A stretch of 64,000 bases of DNA. It comes from Posidonia oceanica. Its lineage: Eukaryota; Streptophyta; Magnoliopsida; Alismatales; Posidoniaceae. How positions within the stretch are numbered: position 1 is the stretch's first letter; each line of letters begins with the position of its first letter. The stretch spans positions 80,288,501 to 80,352,500 of the forward strand of contig JAZBRS010000014.1 of the NCBI GenBank assembly GCA_037176725.1, read 5' to 3'. Position numbers and translations under genes: made by a program. The notes below the pieces were generated by a model. The model was not told where the DNA came from. It ran no database searches and saw nothing but the letters and a program-made list of their open reading frames with translations. Positions 1 to 11,141 of the stretch are shown in pieces.

Positions 1-2249
1 GGCCGTGACGCCCGAGCGGCGTACCTTTACGTAACCCCACCTGTGACATACATTCTTGACCATTCGAAAGGGGTTGCTGTGAACGGCCAAGGAGTTGACA
101 CGTTCAAGATCAGGAATGAAGTTAACCGGCTCGCACCGATTAACGCGATATAGAGCTTCAGAAGTCTCGGGGTCAAACGGGATAGCTTGTGAAGACACGG
201 GGGAGACTGCCTCGATCCGCTCCTTCTCAAAGTTCTCCGCCATGACGACAATGACATCATCGCCACGACGGTACTTTATCATCCGATGGAGGGTCGAGGG
301 AAGGACCTGATGCTTGTGGAGCCAAGGGCGCCCAAGCAGAAGATTGAAATTCGGCTTCAAGTCGACGACATAGAATTCTACATCGAAGACGACTGAGCCG
401 ATGGCAAGGGGAATAATCAGCATCCCTAGAGCGTCATGGTGAGTGTTGTCAAAGGCTGTCATTCCCTTCACGGCTGGCGTGATGTCCTCGGCTTTGAATC
501 CGAGCTTGGTTGCTGTACGCAAGGGGCAGACGTTAAGGCCTGACCCATTATCAACCAGTGTTAGGGGAATGCGAAAGCTTTTGAACTGAACCGTGACGAA
601 CAGGGGTTGGTTATGATTAATCCCCGCCGGAGGCAGCTCATTACTTGTAAAAGAGATGACCTGGGGCTCCGCAATCAACCCTACCATGCTCTCCAAGGCT
701 GAAGGCTCAATAGATTGGGACACACGGGCAGCCTGGAACACGCGAAGAAAAGCCTCGCGGTGTTCGACAGAGGTGTGGATTAGGTCCCAAATGGAAATGT
801 CGGCTTTGACCTTCTTAAGTTGGGAGGTTATGTCTGCCTTGGGTTGATTCTTTTTGGCAACAGGAGGGGTTGTTCTAGCAAGCTCTAAGGGGGTAGTGGC
901 AGGAAGCTGGGCCGCTACAGGTTGGGCAGGGATTTGGCTTGCCATGGGTTGACTTGGGGTTGGATGTGCTACGGGTTGGTTGGATGGTGGGGGCATAACA
1001 GGTTTGGGGTGATTTGGCCTAATTGCCGGTGTTGGGGGCCTGTAAACCCTCCCCGATCGCGTTACTTCCGCACACATTTCTGTGGCGTAGCTGTAAGGGA
1101 CGCGATGGGTGTCCAGGGTTAAGTCAATAACCACCGGAGCACGTGCTGCGAGCACAGGAGGGGTTACAGGGGGACCTACTAGGTATTGAGGTCTTCCTAC
1201 AGGGTATGGTTGTTGGGGTGGGAAGGCTGGGGCAGGTTGAGTTCTATCTAGAAGGTGTACAGGAGATTCTAGCTGAGGTCGCCCTAAGAGGTGGACAGGG
1301 GATCTAGGCTGGGCCCTAGCTAGGAGGTGTACAGGGGATTGAGCTTGAGGAAGCACAGCGGGGGGCGCGAAGGGGCGCTCCGGCCTGGCACGCGGTCGGA
1401 TCGTGTGAACTCCCGACTCGGAGCCGGCAACTGCTGCAAGATAAAGATTTACAGGGAAAGGCTCAGAAATATCAGAGATGAGATCAGAAGGGTCTACCAC
1501 AGAGGTAGCAGGCCCAGAAGGAAAGACAGAATGGATGCCTGAGGTTCCAGCCCCTGCCGAATAAGTGTGCTCCGGTAGGGGTTGGTGGATGATGCCAGAA
1601 TGAGGGGGAACAGCTGAATGTGCAGATGCATGTGTGTGTGCTTGAGTGGATGCCTCGTGCGTGTCGATCACAATCGTTCCCGATTCGATCAGATCCTGAA
1701 TTACGTTCCGCAGGGAGTAGCAATTGTCCGTCGAATGCCCGACGCTTCGATGGAAATTGCAGAAGAGGTCCGGCCTAAACCAATGCGGCAGAGGACTTGG
1801 CGGCGGACGAACCTCCGGGAACTTCAGGAGCGATGCAACCTTTGGCAAGATGACCGTGAGCGGTTCCACCAGTGGGGTGAATCCTCGCTTCTCAGTGAGT
1901 GGCCTTCTTTGCCTCTGGTATGAGCCTTGTTGAACCGGTGCGGCAGGATAGACCGGTCTAGCGGTGGTAGTGATGTGTGGTGTGGGTGGATTCCTAGGTG
2001 CAGGAGCGTACACCGTCTGAGCTGGGGCAGGCTGGGATGGCAAGCGAACAGGCACAGCAGGGGAGTCGACGAATGCAACAGCGGTTTTCGGCGAATCCTT
2101 CCTCTTCAGGCGGTTGTTGCTGCTGCTGCTGTTGTTGTTGGAGGCGCTGCTGTTGGCACTGTTACTGCTAATCGCGGCTTGCTTAGCGAACGCAGAGAGA
2201 GCTGGGAAGTTGCCACTCCGCAAAGAACTCTCCACGCGCGCTCCAGCTC
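1..2249 (-). pseudogene. gag C-terminus to protease reading frame of element D
   Basis: The minus strand from 2249 to 1 reads as one open frame with no stop seen. It starts inside gag, equivalent to B position about 36190, and runs through the gag zinc knuckle (C-x2-H-x4-H-x4-C, near 1770-1730), a proline-rich linker, and the aspartic protease with its D-N-G-S active site (near 550-535) and downstream LLGRPWL motif. The N-terminal half of gag is absent: the leader near 2250 joins directly to the end of the gag core, so the start codon is lost. At the point where B has a TAA (37189-37191), D has a sense codon in a related local sequence. It is probably not translated in this copy. The remainder of pol lies outside the window. 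Confidence 0.75.
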
Positions 2250-2696
2250 TGCAATGTGCGAGAATAAAGCAGTAAAAAGCAAGTAAGGCAAGGAAAGTAA
2301 AGACAAGTAAGCTGTAAAGGAAGTAAGAGCATAAGCAAGACAATAAGTAAATAAACAAGCATAGAAGCAAAGCCAAGCAAAAGGGAGCGCAAACTGAAGC
2401 GAAAGAGGTGCGAAACCCAAGCAGAGTAGCCACGAGGCGACTCGCTAGGAGTTTGCACAGAAAAGTGAGCAAAACAGGCGAAGAAGGCACACAAGGCAGA
2501 CAAAGCTGCAAAACAGGCGAGCGAAAAAGCCGAGAACGAAAGCCGGAGTCTGGCATCCCCAGCAGAGTCGCCACTGTGCGACTCGTTGGGAGCCGACACA
2601 GGCAGACAAGCAAATAGACAAGGCAGACAAAGGCACAAAGGCAAACAAAGACGCAAAGCAAGCGAGCGAAAACAAAGGCGAAAGCCGGAGTCTGAA
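2250..2696 (-). other. Leader of element D
   Basis: This is the untranslated region between PBS and gag, rich in pyrimidines on the minus strand and homologous to B 33358 to about 33665. It ends abruptly where B continues for about 2.5 kb, which marks the gag deletion. It contains two further degenerate copies of the PBS segment. Short open frames here, including one that starts at the PBS itself, are low-complexity Leu/Phe/Cys strings and are not regarded as genes. Confidence 0.7.
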
Positions 2697-2716
2697 CTCC
2701 CCAGCGGAGTCGCCAC
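2415..2716 (-). repeat. Tandem PBS-leader repeats, period about 142 bp
   Basis: Three minus-strand copies of a segment beginning with the PBS-like motif lie at 2716-2697, 2574-2556 and 2433-2415. The first two begin with GTGGCGACTC followed by C or T and then GCTGGGG; the third is degenerate (GTGGCTACTCTGCTTGGG). The copies are spaced 142 and 141 bp apart, and each is followed by similar pyrimidine-rich sequence. B has the same arrangement with one good and one degenerate downstream copy. Confidence 0.75.
2697..2716 (-). promoter_or_regulatory. Primer-binding site of element D
   Basis: GTGGCGACTCCGCTGGGGAG directly follows the LTR end GGATTACTACA. It matches the corresponding sites in A and B with one or two changes. 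Ogre/Tat elements are described as using a tRNA-Arg primer; the tRNA was not checked here. Confidence 0.8.
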
Positions 2717-5700
2717 TGTAGTAATCCCAATCGATCCGGCCTGTCAAAATGGGGTGTCAACACTACTGCAGGACCTGGATGCAATAACTGAAAACAGAAG
2801 GACTAAAGCATAAATATTTACAACTAAACAGCACAGTAAAAGGACTGGAATGTAAATAAAGAAAAACAGAAACATTTAATGCAATTTAGCATGATTTTAA
2901 TTCAAAAATGCAGCAGATTAAATGAAATAAGGACTGAAACGCAAAATAATGAAAACTTAGACCAAACATGCAATATTTACTAGCAAACCATACAAACGGA
3001 AAAATAAATGAATAGTTAACGGCCGACGGCCGTGGGCACTGTAGCAGCAAGCTGCCAGCGCCCACGAACGCCGGCACAGGGGTGCTGGGGACGTGCTGTC
3101 CGGCAGGGGAGGTGCTCCCGGTGCTGACGGAGATCGGGCAGCGATCGGCGGAGGACGACGCGGCCTGGAACGGACTGGAACGGTCGTCGGAGCATTGCAG
3201 AGCTTCAGGAGCTTCGTCTCGGTGATCGACGCAGCGACGCTGCGTTCTGAGGGCCGGAGAAGCTTCCTGAGGTTCGTGCGGTCCTGCGGCAACCTCCAGA
3301 GTCGCGTTCCGCTGGCCGGAGCGACGCGACGATCGGAGAACTGCGCCGGAGAAGATGACCTGACCGGAGAGTGGCATCGGAGCAGGAGGGCCGGAATCCT
3401 ACTTCTAAGGGGCGGAAAGGCAGCACGGGAAGAAAAGAAGACTAAAGGAGCAGAGAATCACTGGCTCCGCGTCTGAGTCGTCCTCCCGACGTCGGTGGTT
3501 CCAGAGGTTGCCGACGGAGGTCGTCCGGTCGCTGCGGTAGCTGTCGGCTGCTCGCGAGGGTTGGAGCTGCTTCAGAATGTTCTTCCGGTGCTTCTCAGAC
3601 GTCCGGACGCAAGCTTCGATGCTCGGGCGAAGATCTGGCAATTTTTGGGTTCAGGGATGTAGCCGGGGGCCGGGGGAGTTGTTTGCTGCTCTTTGGATTG
3701 GATGGGGCCTTCCGGAGGACTGCTGGAGGTTCGGAGAGTGATTCTGGATAGTTGGTTTGCTGTTCTGGAGGCTGTGGAGTGGATTCGGGAGATGGCCGGA
3801 TTTCTGGTCAGTGAGGAGGATAGGTGTTTGTGGTGGAGTACTTGGCCGATGGTGAGGAAGAGGGCTGAAGGTTAGGTGCTTCTGGAAGGTGGAGTTCGGG
3901 GGAATGTTGGGGAGGAGTTTGGGAAGAATCAGTGGACTGGGGTGAAGGGAATTCTGGAGTGGGTTGTGTTGGGTTTACAGGTGGACTGTCGGGTGATTTG
4001 GGGTGGATTCAGTGGTGGAATGGCAGTGAAGTGGTGAAGTGATAATGCAGGGTTGCTGGGTGAGTTTGGGGGAGCAATTGGGAGAGGTTCTGAGGCCGGG
4101 AAAGGTGTCGGGTTACTGGAAAAGAAAGAGGAGGATTTGCTGTGGAATTTCAGAGGGAAAAGGAGAAGGATTGGGTGTGGGAATGCTCTGGAATGGTGGC
4201 TTCTCTCCGGGATGCCAAGGACTCTCTCAGGTTCTCTCTTGCTGCTCTCTCTTCTCGAGGAATTGAAGGATGCAGAGGAGGAGAATGGTGGTTGGTTCAG
4301 GTGGGGAAAAAGCTCTGGAATTGCTCTCTGGTTCACTCCCTCTCTGCCGATGATGAAAGGCTCTCTGAAGGAGGAAGAAGGAGGTCGGGTTTTGTTCGAG
4401 CAGGAGCACTCGAACGCCATGGCAGGAGGCTAGCTTGGGAAGGTAAGTTTGCAGGAGATTGGCGGCAATGGCAAGAAGTTGGCAGCTATGGCAAAGAGGA
4501 GTAGGCCGGCGAGAGGCGTGGGCTAGGGGGCTGCAAACGCCGAAAGGTGAAGCGAAGGCAGAGGAAGGGCTACAACGGGCGGCCGGCTGTGAGAGGGTGT
4601 AGGCTGCAGAGGAAGAGTACCGAGATTGGCAGACGGTTGCAGAAGGTCGAAGAGGGGGTACTGTGCGGAGGGAAGGAGGAAGAAGAAGACGGTGACCGTG
4701 GGCCGGGCCGCGGGTTTGAAAAAAAAGGAAAAAAAAGAAGGGAAACGGGCTGACGGGCCCAACAGAGAGAAAAAGGAAAAAGGATAAGAGGAGGAAGAGA
4801 AATGGAGGAGAAGAAAGGGAAGAAATAAATTAGGAAAAATAAAATAAAAATAAGCAAAATGTTAGTGTGATTGTGTTGTAGGTTAGGGTCTTGATTACAT
4901 TTTTTAATGACTGTTTTTAGGTTAATTAGTGTGGTTTAAATGGGTTTTGGGCTTGATTAGGGTTTTAGGGTTTCTTTTGTTTTTTAATTCATTTTCCACT
5001 TGATTAAGTGTTGTTAAGTCTTTTTTAAATTGTTCTTAAATTTGTGTTTCTCTTGTTAAGCATTCAGGGTATTAATTAGGATTTTTAGGATTTATTTTCG
5101 TATTAATTGGAATGGGTTTTGGGCTTTTAGTTTTAGTCTTTTAGGGTTTTCTTTTCTTAAGTCTTTTGAATTAGGTTCTTGATTTTTATTTGTTGATTTT
5201 TCTTGATGTTTTTTAATTGGGTTTCTCTGGTTTGATGGAGTGTCTTTAAGTCTTTTTAATGTGTTCTTCATTTTCTTTTTAATTAAGTCCTCAGGTTGTT
5301 TTTTCTCAGGTTTGCTAAGTTAGGCTTTTTTCTTTCATTAATTACTTATCTTAGTGTTTTAATTGTTTTACTTCTTTTTAGGGTTTGTTTTTTTTAATTC
5401 TTTTGAGAGGGTTTTCACTTTTGGTGGCTTTTGATTTTATTTCAGTTTTTTCTTTGATTTTACAGTATTTTCTTTTAGTTTGTTTTGCATTTTTTAGTTT
5501 GCATGCTTGATTCTCTTTTTAGCTTGATTTAATTAGGTTTAAGTTTTTTAATTGTTTGTTTAATGTTTTTAAATTGTTTTTCTTAGAGTTCTGATTTGTT
5601 TCTCTTATGTTTTGGAGTTTTACAGATTTTTAGGGCTTTTTGTGGATTTTAGCAAAAGAAAGAAAAGGAAAAGAGAAGGAGGAAGAAAATGGGAAAAGGG

Positions 5701-6340
5701 AGAAGTAAAAAGGAAAGAGATGAGTTGGAGGAAAATGATTTTTTAAAAATTTAGGGAAAATGTTAAAAATACAATAAAAATAGGAATAAGATAGAGAAGC
5801 GATAGAAGCACAAAGAGGGCCCATAGCCAGGTAGGAAAAGGGGCAAGAAGGGGATGAAAAGAGAGATGATAATCAGAAGAGAGAGAGGAGAGAGAAAACG
5901 ATAATCCCAGAGAGAGAAAAGGATAATTAGGGCAAATGAGAGGCTTAGAGGTCTTGGATTGGGATGAAAGTTGGAGAGTGGGTAGTCTAGGGTTTGAGGA
6001 GCTGGCTCTGTAGTTTTGGTTTGATTCCAAGGAGGTTTTGGAGGGGTTTTAAGATGTAGAAAAAGGGGGGTTTTACCTAGGTTTTCTAGGGTTTTTGGGA
6101 ATGGTCTTGGTTTGAGAATTTCTAAGTTCTTGGGTAGGTTTGCTAAGTGGGTGCTGGTGGGTTTTTCTATGGATTTTGGTCAGGTTTTGAGTTTGGGAAG
6201 AGGGGTAAAGGCTTATGTCAAGTTTGGCTGGTTTTGAAGGGTAAAGAAGAGGATTAGGGTTTGGTTTGGTTTGGGTTTAAGTCCAGCAATCACTAGGGGG
6301 TCCCATAATGGTCCAAGCCTGCCAAGATGGGGTGTCAACA
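2717..6340 (-). mobile_element. 5' LTR of element D, rearranged
   Basis: The minus-strand LTR starts with TGTTGACACCCCATCTTGGC at 6340 and ends with GGATTACTACA at 2717, next to the PBS. From the start to about 2763 it follows the first 3.4 kb of B's LTR, including a long AT-rich middle and a GC-rich pyrimidine/purine-biased block. The last 46 bp (2717-2762) consist of another LTR start fused directly to an LTR end. The conserved 3' part of the LTR present in A, B, C and the solo copy is missing. Confidence 0.75.
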
Positions 6341-7412
6341 CCTGCTCTCCTAGGAGGATCAGGACAAAACCTATGAATGTGCCCCAGTCTCCCACAGTTG
6401 TAGCACACCGGCGGACCCTGGCTTTTCGCTTGCTGCAATCGAGGGCAGTTCGTAGCAAAGTGATCCACTTGGCCACACTGGAAGCACTGAATACCCCTTG
6501 GCCCATTGGAACCTGTCTAACTAGGACCAGTGCCACTTACTCCTGCAAAACTATGTCGGGCACCAGAAATACCTCTAGACCTATCCTTCTTTCTCTTCCC
6601 TGTGCTACTCGTGCCATTGGAAATTGGCATACCGAAGAAGAAAAATTGGGAAGCAAAAGACGTCTTGGACTTCCCCTTGGGATGACCTTCCATATACTGC
6701 TTGTACTCATCCCTGAAGCGAGAAGCCATCTCCACCATCTTGGCCACAGTCTGGCACCAACAAGCCATCACCTTCAGCTTCAACCCAGACTGAAGACCTC
6801 CAAGAACCTCTTTGCCCGTTGCTCCTCAGAGTCGAAGACTTGGGCAAAACTCTCCAATCGGGCAAATGTAGCTTCGCACTCGCTCACAGTCATAGTACCT
6901 TGCTGTAAACTTCGGAATTCTTGGTCGAATCTATCCCACACATGATCGGAAAAATACTTCTCGTAGAAGGCCTCCTCGAAGTCCTTTCACTTGATCTCGA
7001 CTGTCGCCGATTCCGAAAACTTCAGCCACCGCATGGACCTCCACCACTGGTCCGCATCACCCTCCAGTAGATAGGTGGCCAACCGTGCCCAGTGCTCTAT
7101 CGGACATGCCATGTTCTCCAACATCTTCTCGATCCGCTGCAACTACGCATCGCTCTCCTCGGGCCCACCCTTGCCTTTGAACGTCGGTGCACGTAATTTG
7201 CTCAGCTGGTGCAGCCACAGATCTCCTGACGATCCATTGGAGCTACCCTTGCCGAAAGCATGCGAGATCCCGTGCACCAAGTTACGCAACTCAGCTCGCA
7301 TTCCTGCCATTCACTCTCCTCTTGATAGCCAGACTCATCAATAGGGGTCTTGCCCTAACCATGACCTCGGTGAGACACTCTGTAGTAGGAGAGAACAAAC
7401 AACCTGCACAAC
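6341..7412 (-). pseudogene. Decayed gag of a different Ty3/gypsy retrotransposon (Del/chromovirus-like)
   Basis: Minus-strand remnants of a Gag protein begin at an ATG near 7362-7360. The reading includes a retrotransposon capsid core (W-W in a DQWWRSM-like context, then FEEAFYEKYF and RLESFAQVF). Two CCHC zinc knuckles of the form C-x2-C-x4-H-x4-C lie at about 6486-6445 and 6405-6364. Several in-frame stops and frame changes break it. Two tandem CCHC knuckles and this core differ from the single C-x2-H-x4-H-x4-C knuckle of the Tat elements, so this belongs to another lineage, probably Del/Tekay-type chromoviruses. Its 3' side is cut by element D at 6340 and its 5' side abuts LTR C. No pol sequence is present. 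Confidence 0.65.
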
Positions 7413-9923
7413 TGTAGTAATCCTGAAAATCGGATCGTCCATGCACGATGCCAAAGCTCGCGTGCACCGATCGGAAGTAGGTTCACTATTAGCGGGTTGT
7501 TCCAAGGAAGGATACTCTACTCGAAAACACCAGAAAAGGAGGAAAAAAAAGAAAGATAAGACAAAATCAGAGTCGCCACCGTGTCTATTAAATCGAGAGA
7601 CAAGGAAAACCGGGGAAAGCATGAAAAGACATGCAAAAGGATGCAAATGCAATGCAAATATGACTCGTGCCTAGGATGAGGGCAAGAGAAAGGGCAAGGA
7701 CTCCTGTTACGCATGGGGAAGGTGTTAGGCACCCTCGATACGTCCGAAGAATCGATCTTTCTAGGCTTAACTCGCTCGCATATGCAGGATGTCAGCAATT
7801 GCTTGCCTTTACTGTATGCTCGAGGGGCGAGAGATGCAGTGAATGCCTAATGAATGCTTAACTTGCTAGACATGTTATGATGCATGATTGAAAGTAAACG
7901 TGCAGACTATGTGATCAGCAGCGTTGCTAAGGTTCTGAACGGGCAAGCCCTGGTTCGTAAGAACTCTTAGACAGTAAGCATCATTGCCCTAATGCAATGC
8001 AGGCGGAAAACAAAACGGCGATAAAACATGCAAATGCAAAGCGACATGCAACATGGGTTTGTAAAATATGCAGGCTTTGAAAATATGCTAGAAATCTGAT
8101 TAAAGCGAAAGATGCAACGAAAAAAAACATGCTCGGGAAACAGATCTGCAAGGAAACAAGCGAGAGAGGCAAAATGCGCTGCAGCAAACAAGGTGGCTCA
8201 GCCACTGTCTAGACTGCAGAGCTGGTCGCCAACCTAAGCGGTGGTAGTGCGTGTCGCCAGTGAGATCAGCGAGACACTTGGCGCCAGACAGAGCTACAAC
8301 TAGGCTCAGTCGCCTGTATGAGAGGCGCCTGGGCTTGTCAGCTGGGAAGCTGGCGATAGAGATGCTCACAGTTCTTTCCAGATAGCAGCTTTCATGGTCG
8401 AAAACAAGCTATCTAAATGATGCAAAATGATAATCTAAATGCATGATCCTACAGATGGCATGATGAAGAACACAAGCAAACAAACAGAATGCAAAATGGA
8501 CAAGTGGGTCGCAAGATACAGCAGCTTGAAGTTGGCCGGAGAGCTGTCTTGAGTTGCAGCCGAGTCGCCGGTTGGACTGGCGACAGGCCTGCAATTCCAG
8601 CTACTCAAACAGCCAAGTTCCATGCCAGATCTAGGATCCACGATAATGCAAAATTATAATCTAAACATGCAATCTTAAAGAGCAAACAACCAGGATCACA
8701 GACATGCAAAGATCTAAGAAAACAGAGCTCTGGGCCGGCTGGAGCAACGGCCCAAAGTCCGGCCGTCAGACAGACAGAGGTGTAGGTTAGTCGTTGCTTA
8801 ATGCGGCGCCTAACCTGGCAGGCCTTCGATGCCAGAGAAGATGGCCAAGAACGGCTACGCTACGCACGATAAAATCTAACTATTTAGCTGAAAAGCAAGA
8901 GCGGAATGTAACGGAGTTGATGGAGGTGTCGCTCACCTGCGGGGATGCACGGATGTGCCCCCCGACCTAGCTCGTCGGAGCTCGCCGGCGTGGTGGTTGT
9001 TGCGGCAGTGGAGGCAACGGCAGGCACGTGAGTTGATCGGGCTGCGTTTGTGGCAACCTTGCGGAGGTGTGCATGAAGTTTGGAAGAGTTTGGAGTCATG
9101 GGGTGGCTTTTGGAGGTGTTGGCCGGTGGCGGACAAGAAGGCTGGTGAGCTTGGTTGCTGCGGTGCTCCGGGATGCAAAAGGGATGTTTGAGTGGCTAGG
9201 AAGGATGCTGGAGAGTGTGTGAAGGTTGCTGGGTTGGCTAATTGTGCTCTGGAGCAAGCGGCAAAGGAGGGGAATGATTTGAAGTCGTGGCTGTGCAGAA
9301 ATGGCCGGGGGGTTTGCAAATGGGTTCTCTCCACGCATACTAGCTCTGGCAGTAGCTGGTCGTGGCAGAGGAGGGCTGTGAGTGCTGTGAGAGTGGGTTC
9401 TACGTTGGGAAAGCAAGTGAAGTAAGTGGCGAGGTGGACGGCAAGTAACTGCGACCGAGCAAGGACGAGAAAGTTGACGTTAGCAGGCAGCCGGCAAAGG
9501 CGGTGGAAGATGCTTGTGAGTGGCAAGTGGCTAGCGAGGAGGTGATCGGTGGCAGGGAAGTTAGTGTGGCTTGGCGGCTAGTGGGTGGCCGGTTGTGGGC
9601 GAGTAAGTGGCCGAAAGGGACGGGCGGTGAGCGGAGGTGGTGACCGGGAACGGCCGTGGCGGTGAGCTTGGGCGGTGGGTCGAGTTGCAGTTCAGTCGCC
9701 GCTACAGCTGGTGCCAAACTCAATCGCCACACAGAGGTGCGACCGAGTCTAGTCGCCTGTGCATGCAGTGCCTGAACCTGCCACTCAGTAACTGAGATGC
9801 TAATGGGCTTGGGCTTGGTTGAAGGCTTAGGTTAAGTTGTGGTTTTGGAATTGGGTTGTTTTGGGCTTGTTTTGGGTAGGCTTTGGAATAGGATTTGGTT
9901 TTAAGTCAAATTGGGACCCTACA
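7413..9923 (-). mobile_element. Isolated Tat-family LTR (LTR C), 2.5 kb
   Basis: In minus orientation it begins TGTAGGGTCCCAATTTGAC at 9923 and ends in GATTACTACA at 7413, the same terminal style as A and B. It contains the block shared by all LTRs here (GGGTGCCTAACACCTTCCC near 7740-7715, and the downstream CTCACGAGC-like region near 7950). No PBS follows it and no PPT precedes it. The flanking five bases (ACAAC on the left, TCTAG on the right) do not match, so this is not a simple solo LTR with preserved target duplication; a deletion on one side is likely. Confidence 0.7.
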
Positions 9924-10038
9924 TCTAGTGAAAATGTTTGTCTTAAATCTTAATTATTTATTATTAATAACAGCCTCACATTCACTAAGTTAATGCCATG
10001 TTTGTTGTTTATTTGCTAATATTTTTGAAGTCTTGTAG

Positions 10039-10191
10039 GAGGATGGAACCTCTAAATAGGTCAGTACTTTTGGAAATCATGACAAAGACTCTGAACTAAA
10101 TGAGATTCGTCGCTTTGAAATCCTAAGAAGTGAGTTGATCGAACTTCAAAAGTGAGTACAAAGAAGCAACGATGAATTGAGAATAGATGAG
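10039..10191 (+). pseudogene. Decayed host exon, possibly from a LETM1-like gene
   Basis: A 153-bp segment of 51 codons is bounded by a good 3' splice site (TTTTTGAAGTCTTGTAG before 10039) and a GT after 10191, and is in phase 0 at both ends. The reading is a charged helical segment including NEIRRFEILRSELIELQK, but with two in-frame stops (TAG at 10057-10059 and TGA at 10153-10155). From memory the motif resembles plant LETM1-like mitochondrial membrane proteins; this was not tested. One exon only is visible, so it is a gene fragment or an old pseudogene. Confidence 0.42.
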
Positions 10192-10906
10192 GTTTTTCTT
10201 AAATCCATTTACTTGTAATCATTATTTGTTGGAAATATTCTAGATTGATCAATTTCACATAGAAATCTTATTAATGCTATCTATTCATATATGTATTTAT
10301 ATATTTCCAATCAAATATATTTTGTCTTATTCAAAGACCATGCAACTAAGAAAGAATACGTTATTTATATAAAAATTCCAATTGAATAATCTTCTGTCCT
10401 CTTCAATGACCATGCTGTTGAGGAAAGAAAATGTCAAAATATAGATGTATTCAAGATATGGATGTTGAGGAAAGAGTATGTCAAAATATAGATGTATTCA
10501 AGATATGTATTCAGCGAGAGATTAAGGTATCTATAGATTCAAGATTGGGTAGGGATAGCAACATTAATGATAAAATGAGAAAATTGTTGTAAGTGGTTTG
10601 ATTATGTTCAAAAAGGCCTATGATGAATGCACCTTAAGAAAGGAAGAACTAAATTATCTTGGAGTTAGAAGGGATACAGGATTACCGAAAATTGGATGGT
10701 TAGAAATGACATCAAATGTTGTAACATATGTAATCTATAAATGGGAAAATTTTTATTTATAGTGGTTAACTCGTCATAGCCTCTTACAGCTGGCAATGAT
10801 ATAAAAGAATTTACAATTGGTTGTAAAATTGCAGAACAAACGTGTCAGGTGGTAAGGATGGTCTCATTAGTTTAAACCCCTGAAATTTAATTGAAGAACA
10901 TAGTGC

Positions 10907-10911
10907 TTGTG
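10907..10911. repeat. Target site duplication of element A, left copy (TTGTG)
   Basis: TTGTG lies directly before the LTR start TGTAGACACC and is repeated directly after the right LTR end at 63738-63742. Matching 5-bp duplications 53 kb apart show that both LTRs belong to one insertion. Confidence 0.9.
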
Positions 10912-11141
10912 TGTAGACACCCCATTTTGACAGCCTGGAAGTTGGTGTTTTCTCCTGCAGGCTCGTTTGGACTCTGGAATGGCACTCCTTTTCAAACCTA
11001 ACCCACTTCTAACCCATTTCCACCCAAAACCCTACCTAAACCCAACCAAAGCCTTTTTCCACCTTTTTAAACCCTTTCTAAGCCCAAGCCCAAGCCCAAG
11101 CCCAAGCCCAAGCCCATTACAGCCTTTCACCTCCTAGGTAT

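Larger units (their letters stand above)
1..6340 (-). mobile_element. Tat-clade LTR retrotransposon D, 5' part, truncated by the window edge
   Basis: Read on the minus strand, the element starts at 6340 with TGTTGACACCCC. It shows an LTR (6340-2717), a PBS (2716-2697), a leader, and a gag-protease frame that continues past position 1. It is closely similar to element B in the coding part and in the first half of the LTR. CCTGC lies just outside the LTR start (6341-6345) and could be one copy of a 5-bp target duplication, but the other end is not in the window. It has inserted into a gag pseudogene of another lineage. The element is defective: gag has lost its N-terminal and core part, and the LTR lacks the second half seen in B. 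Confidence 0.85.
9924..10911. other. Host flank, AT-rich, left of element A
   Basis: This stretch resembles none of the LTR or internal sequences in the window and has the AT-rich texture of plant introns or intergenic DNA. It contains one exon-like piece (10039-10191). No other feature could be supported. The last five bases, TTGTG, are the left copy of the target duplication of element A. Confidence 0.6.

Noticed and set aside
2183..2716. 177-codon minus-strand ORF starting at the PBS of D
   Set aside because: Low-complexity Leu/Cys/Phe/Ala translation of the pyrimidine-rich leader repeats; it runs out of frame through the start of the gag remnant.
6341..6345. CCTGC next to both D and B as evidence of sequence-specific targeting
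   Set aside because: Only one side of D is visible, the orientation relative to the element is opposite, and A and the solo LTR use other 5-mers; coincidence is sufficient.
6271..6945. 224-codon plus-strand ORF
   Set aside because: It is antisense to the Del-like gag remnant with its two CCHC knuckles, which is the real coding signal.
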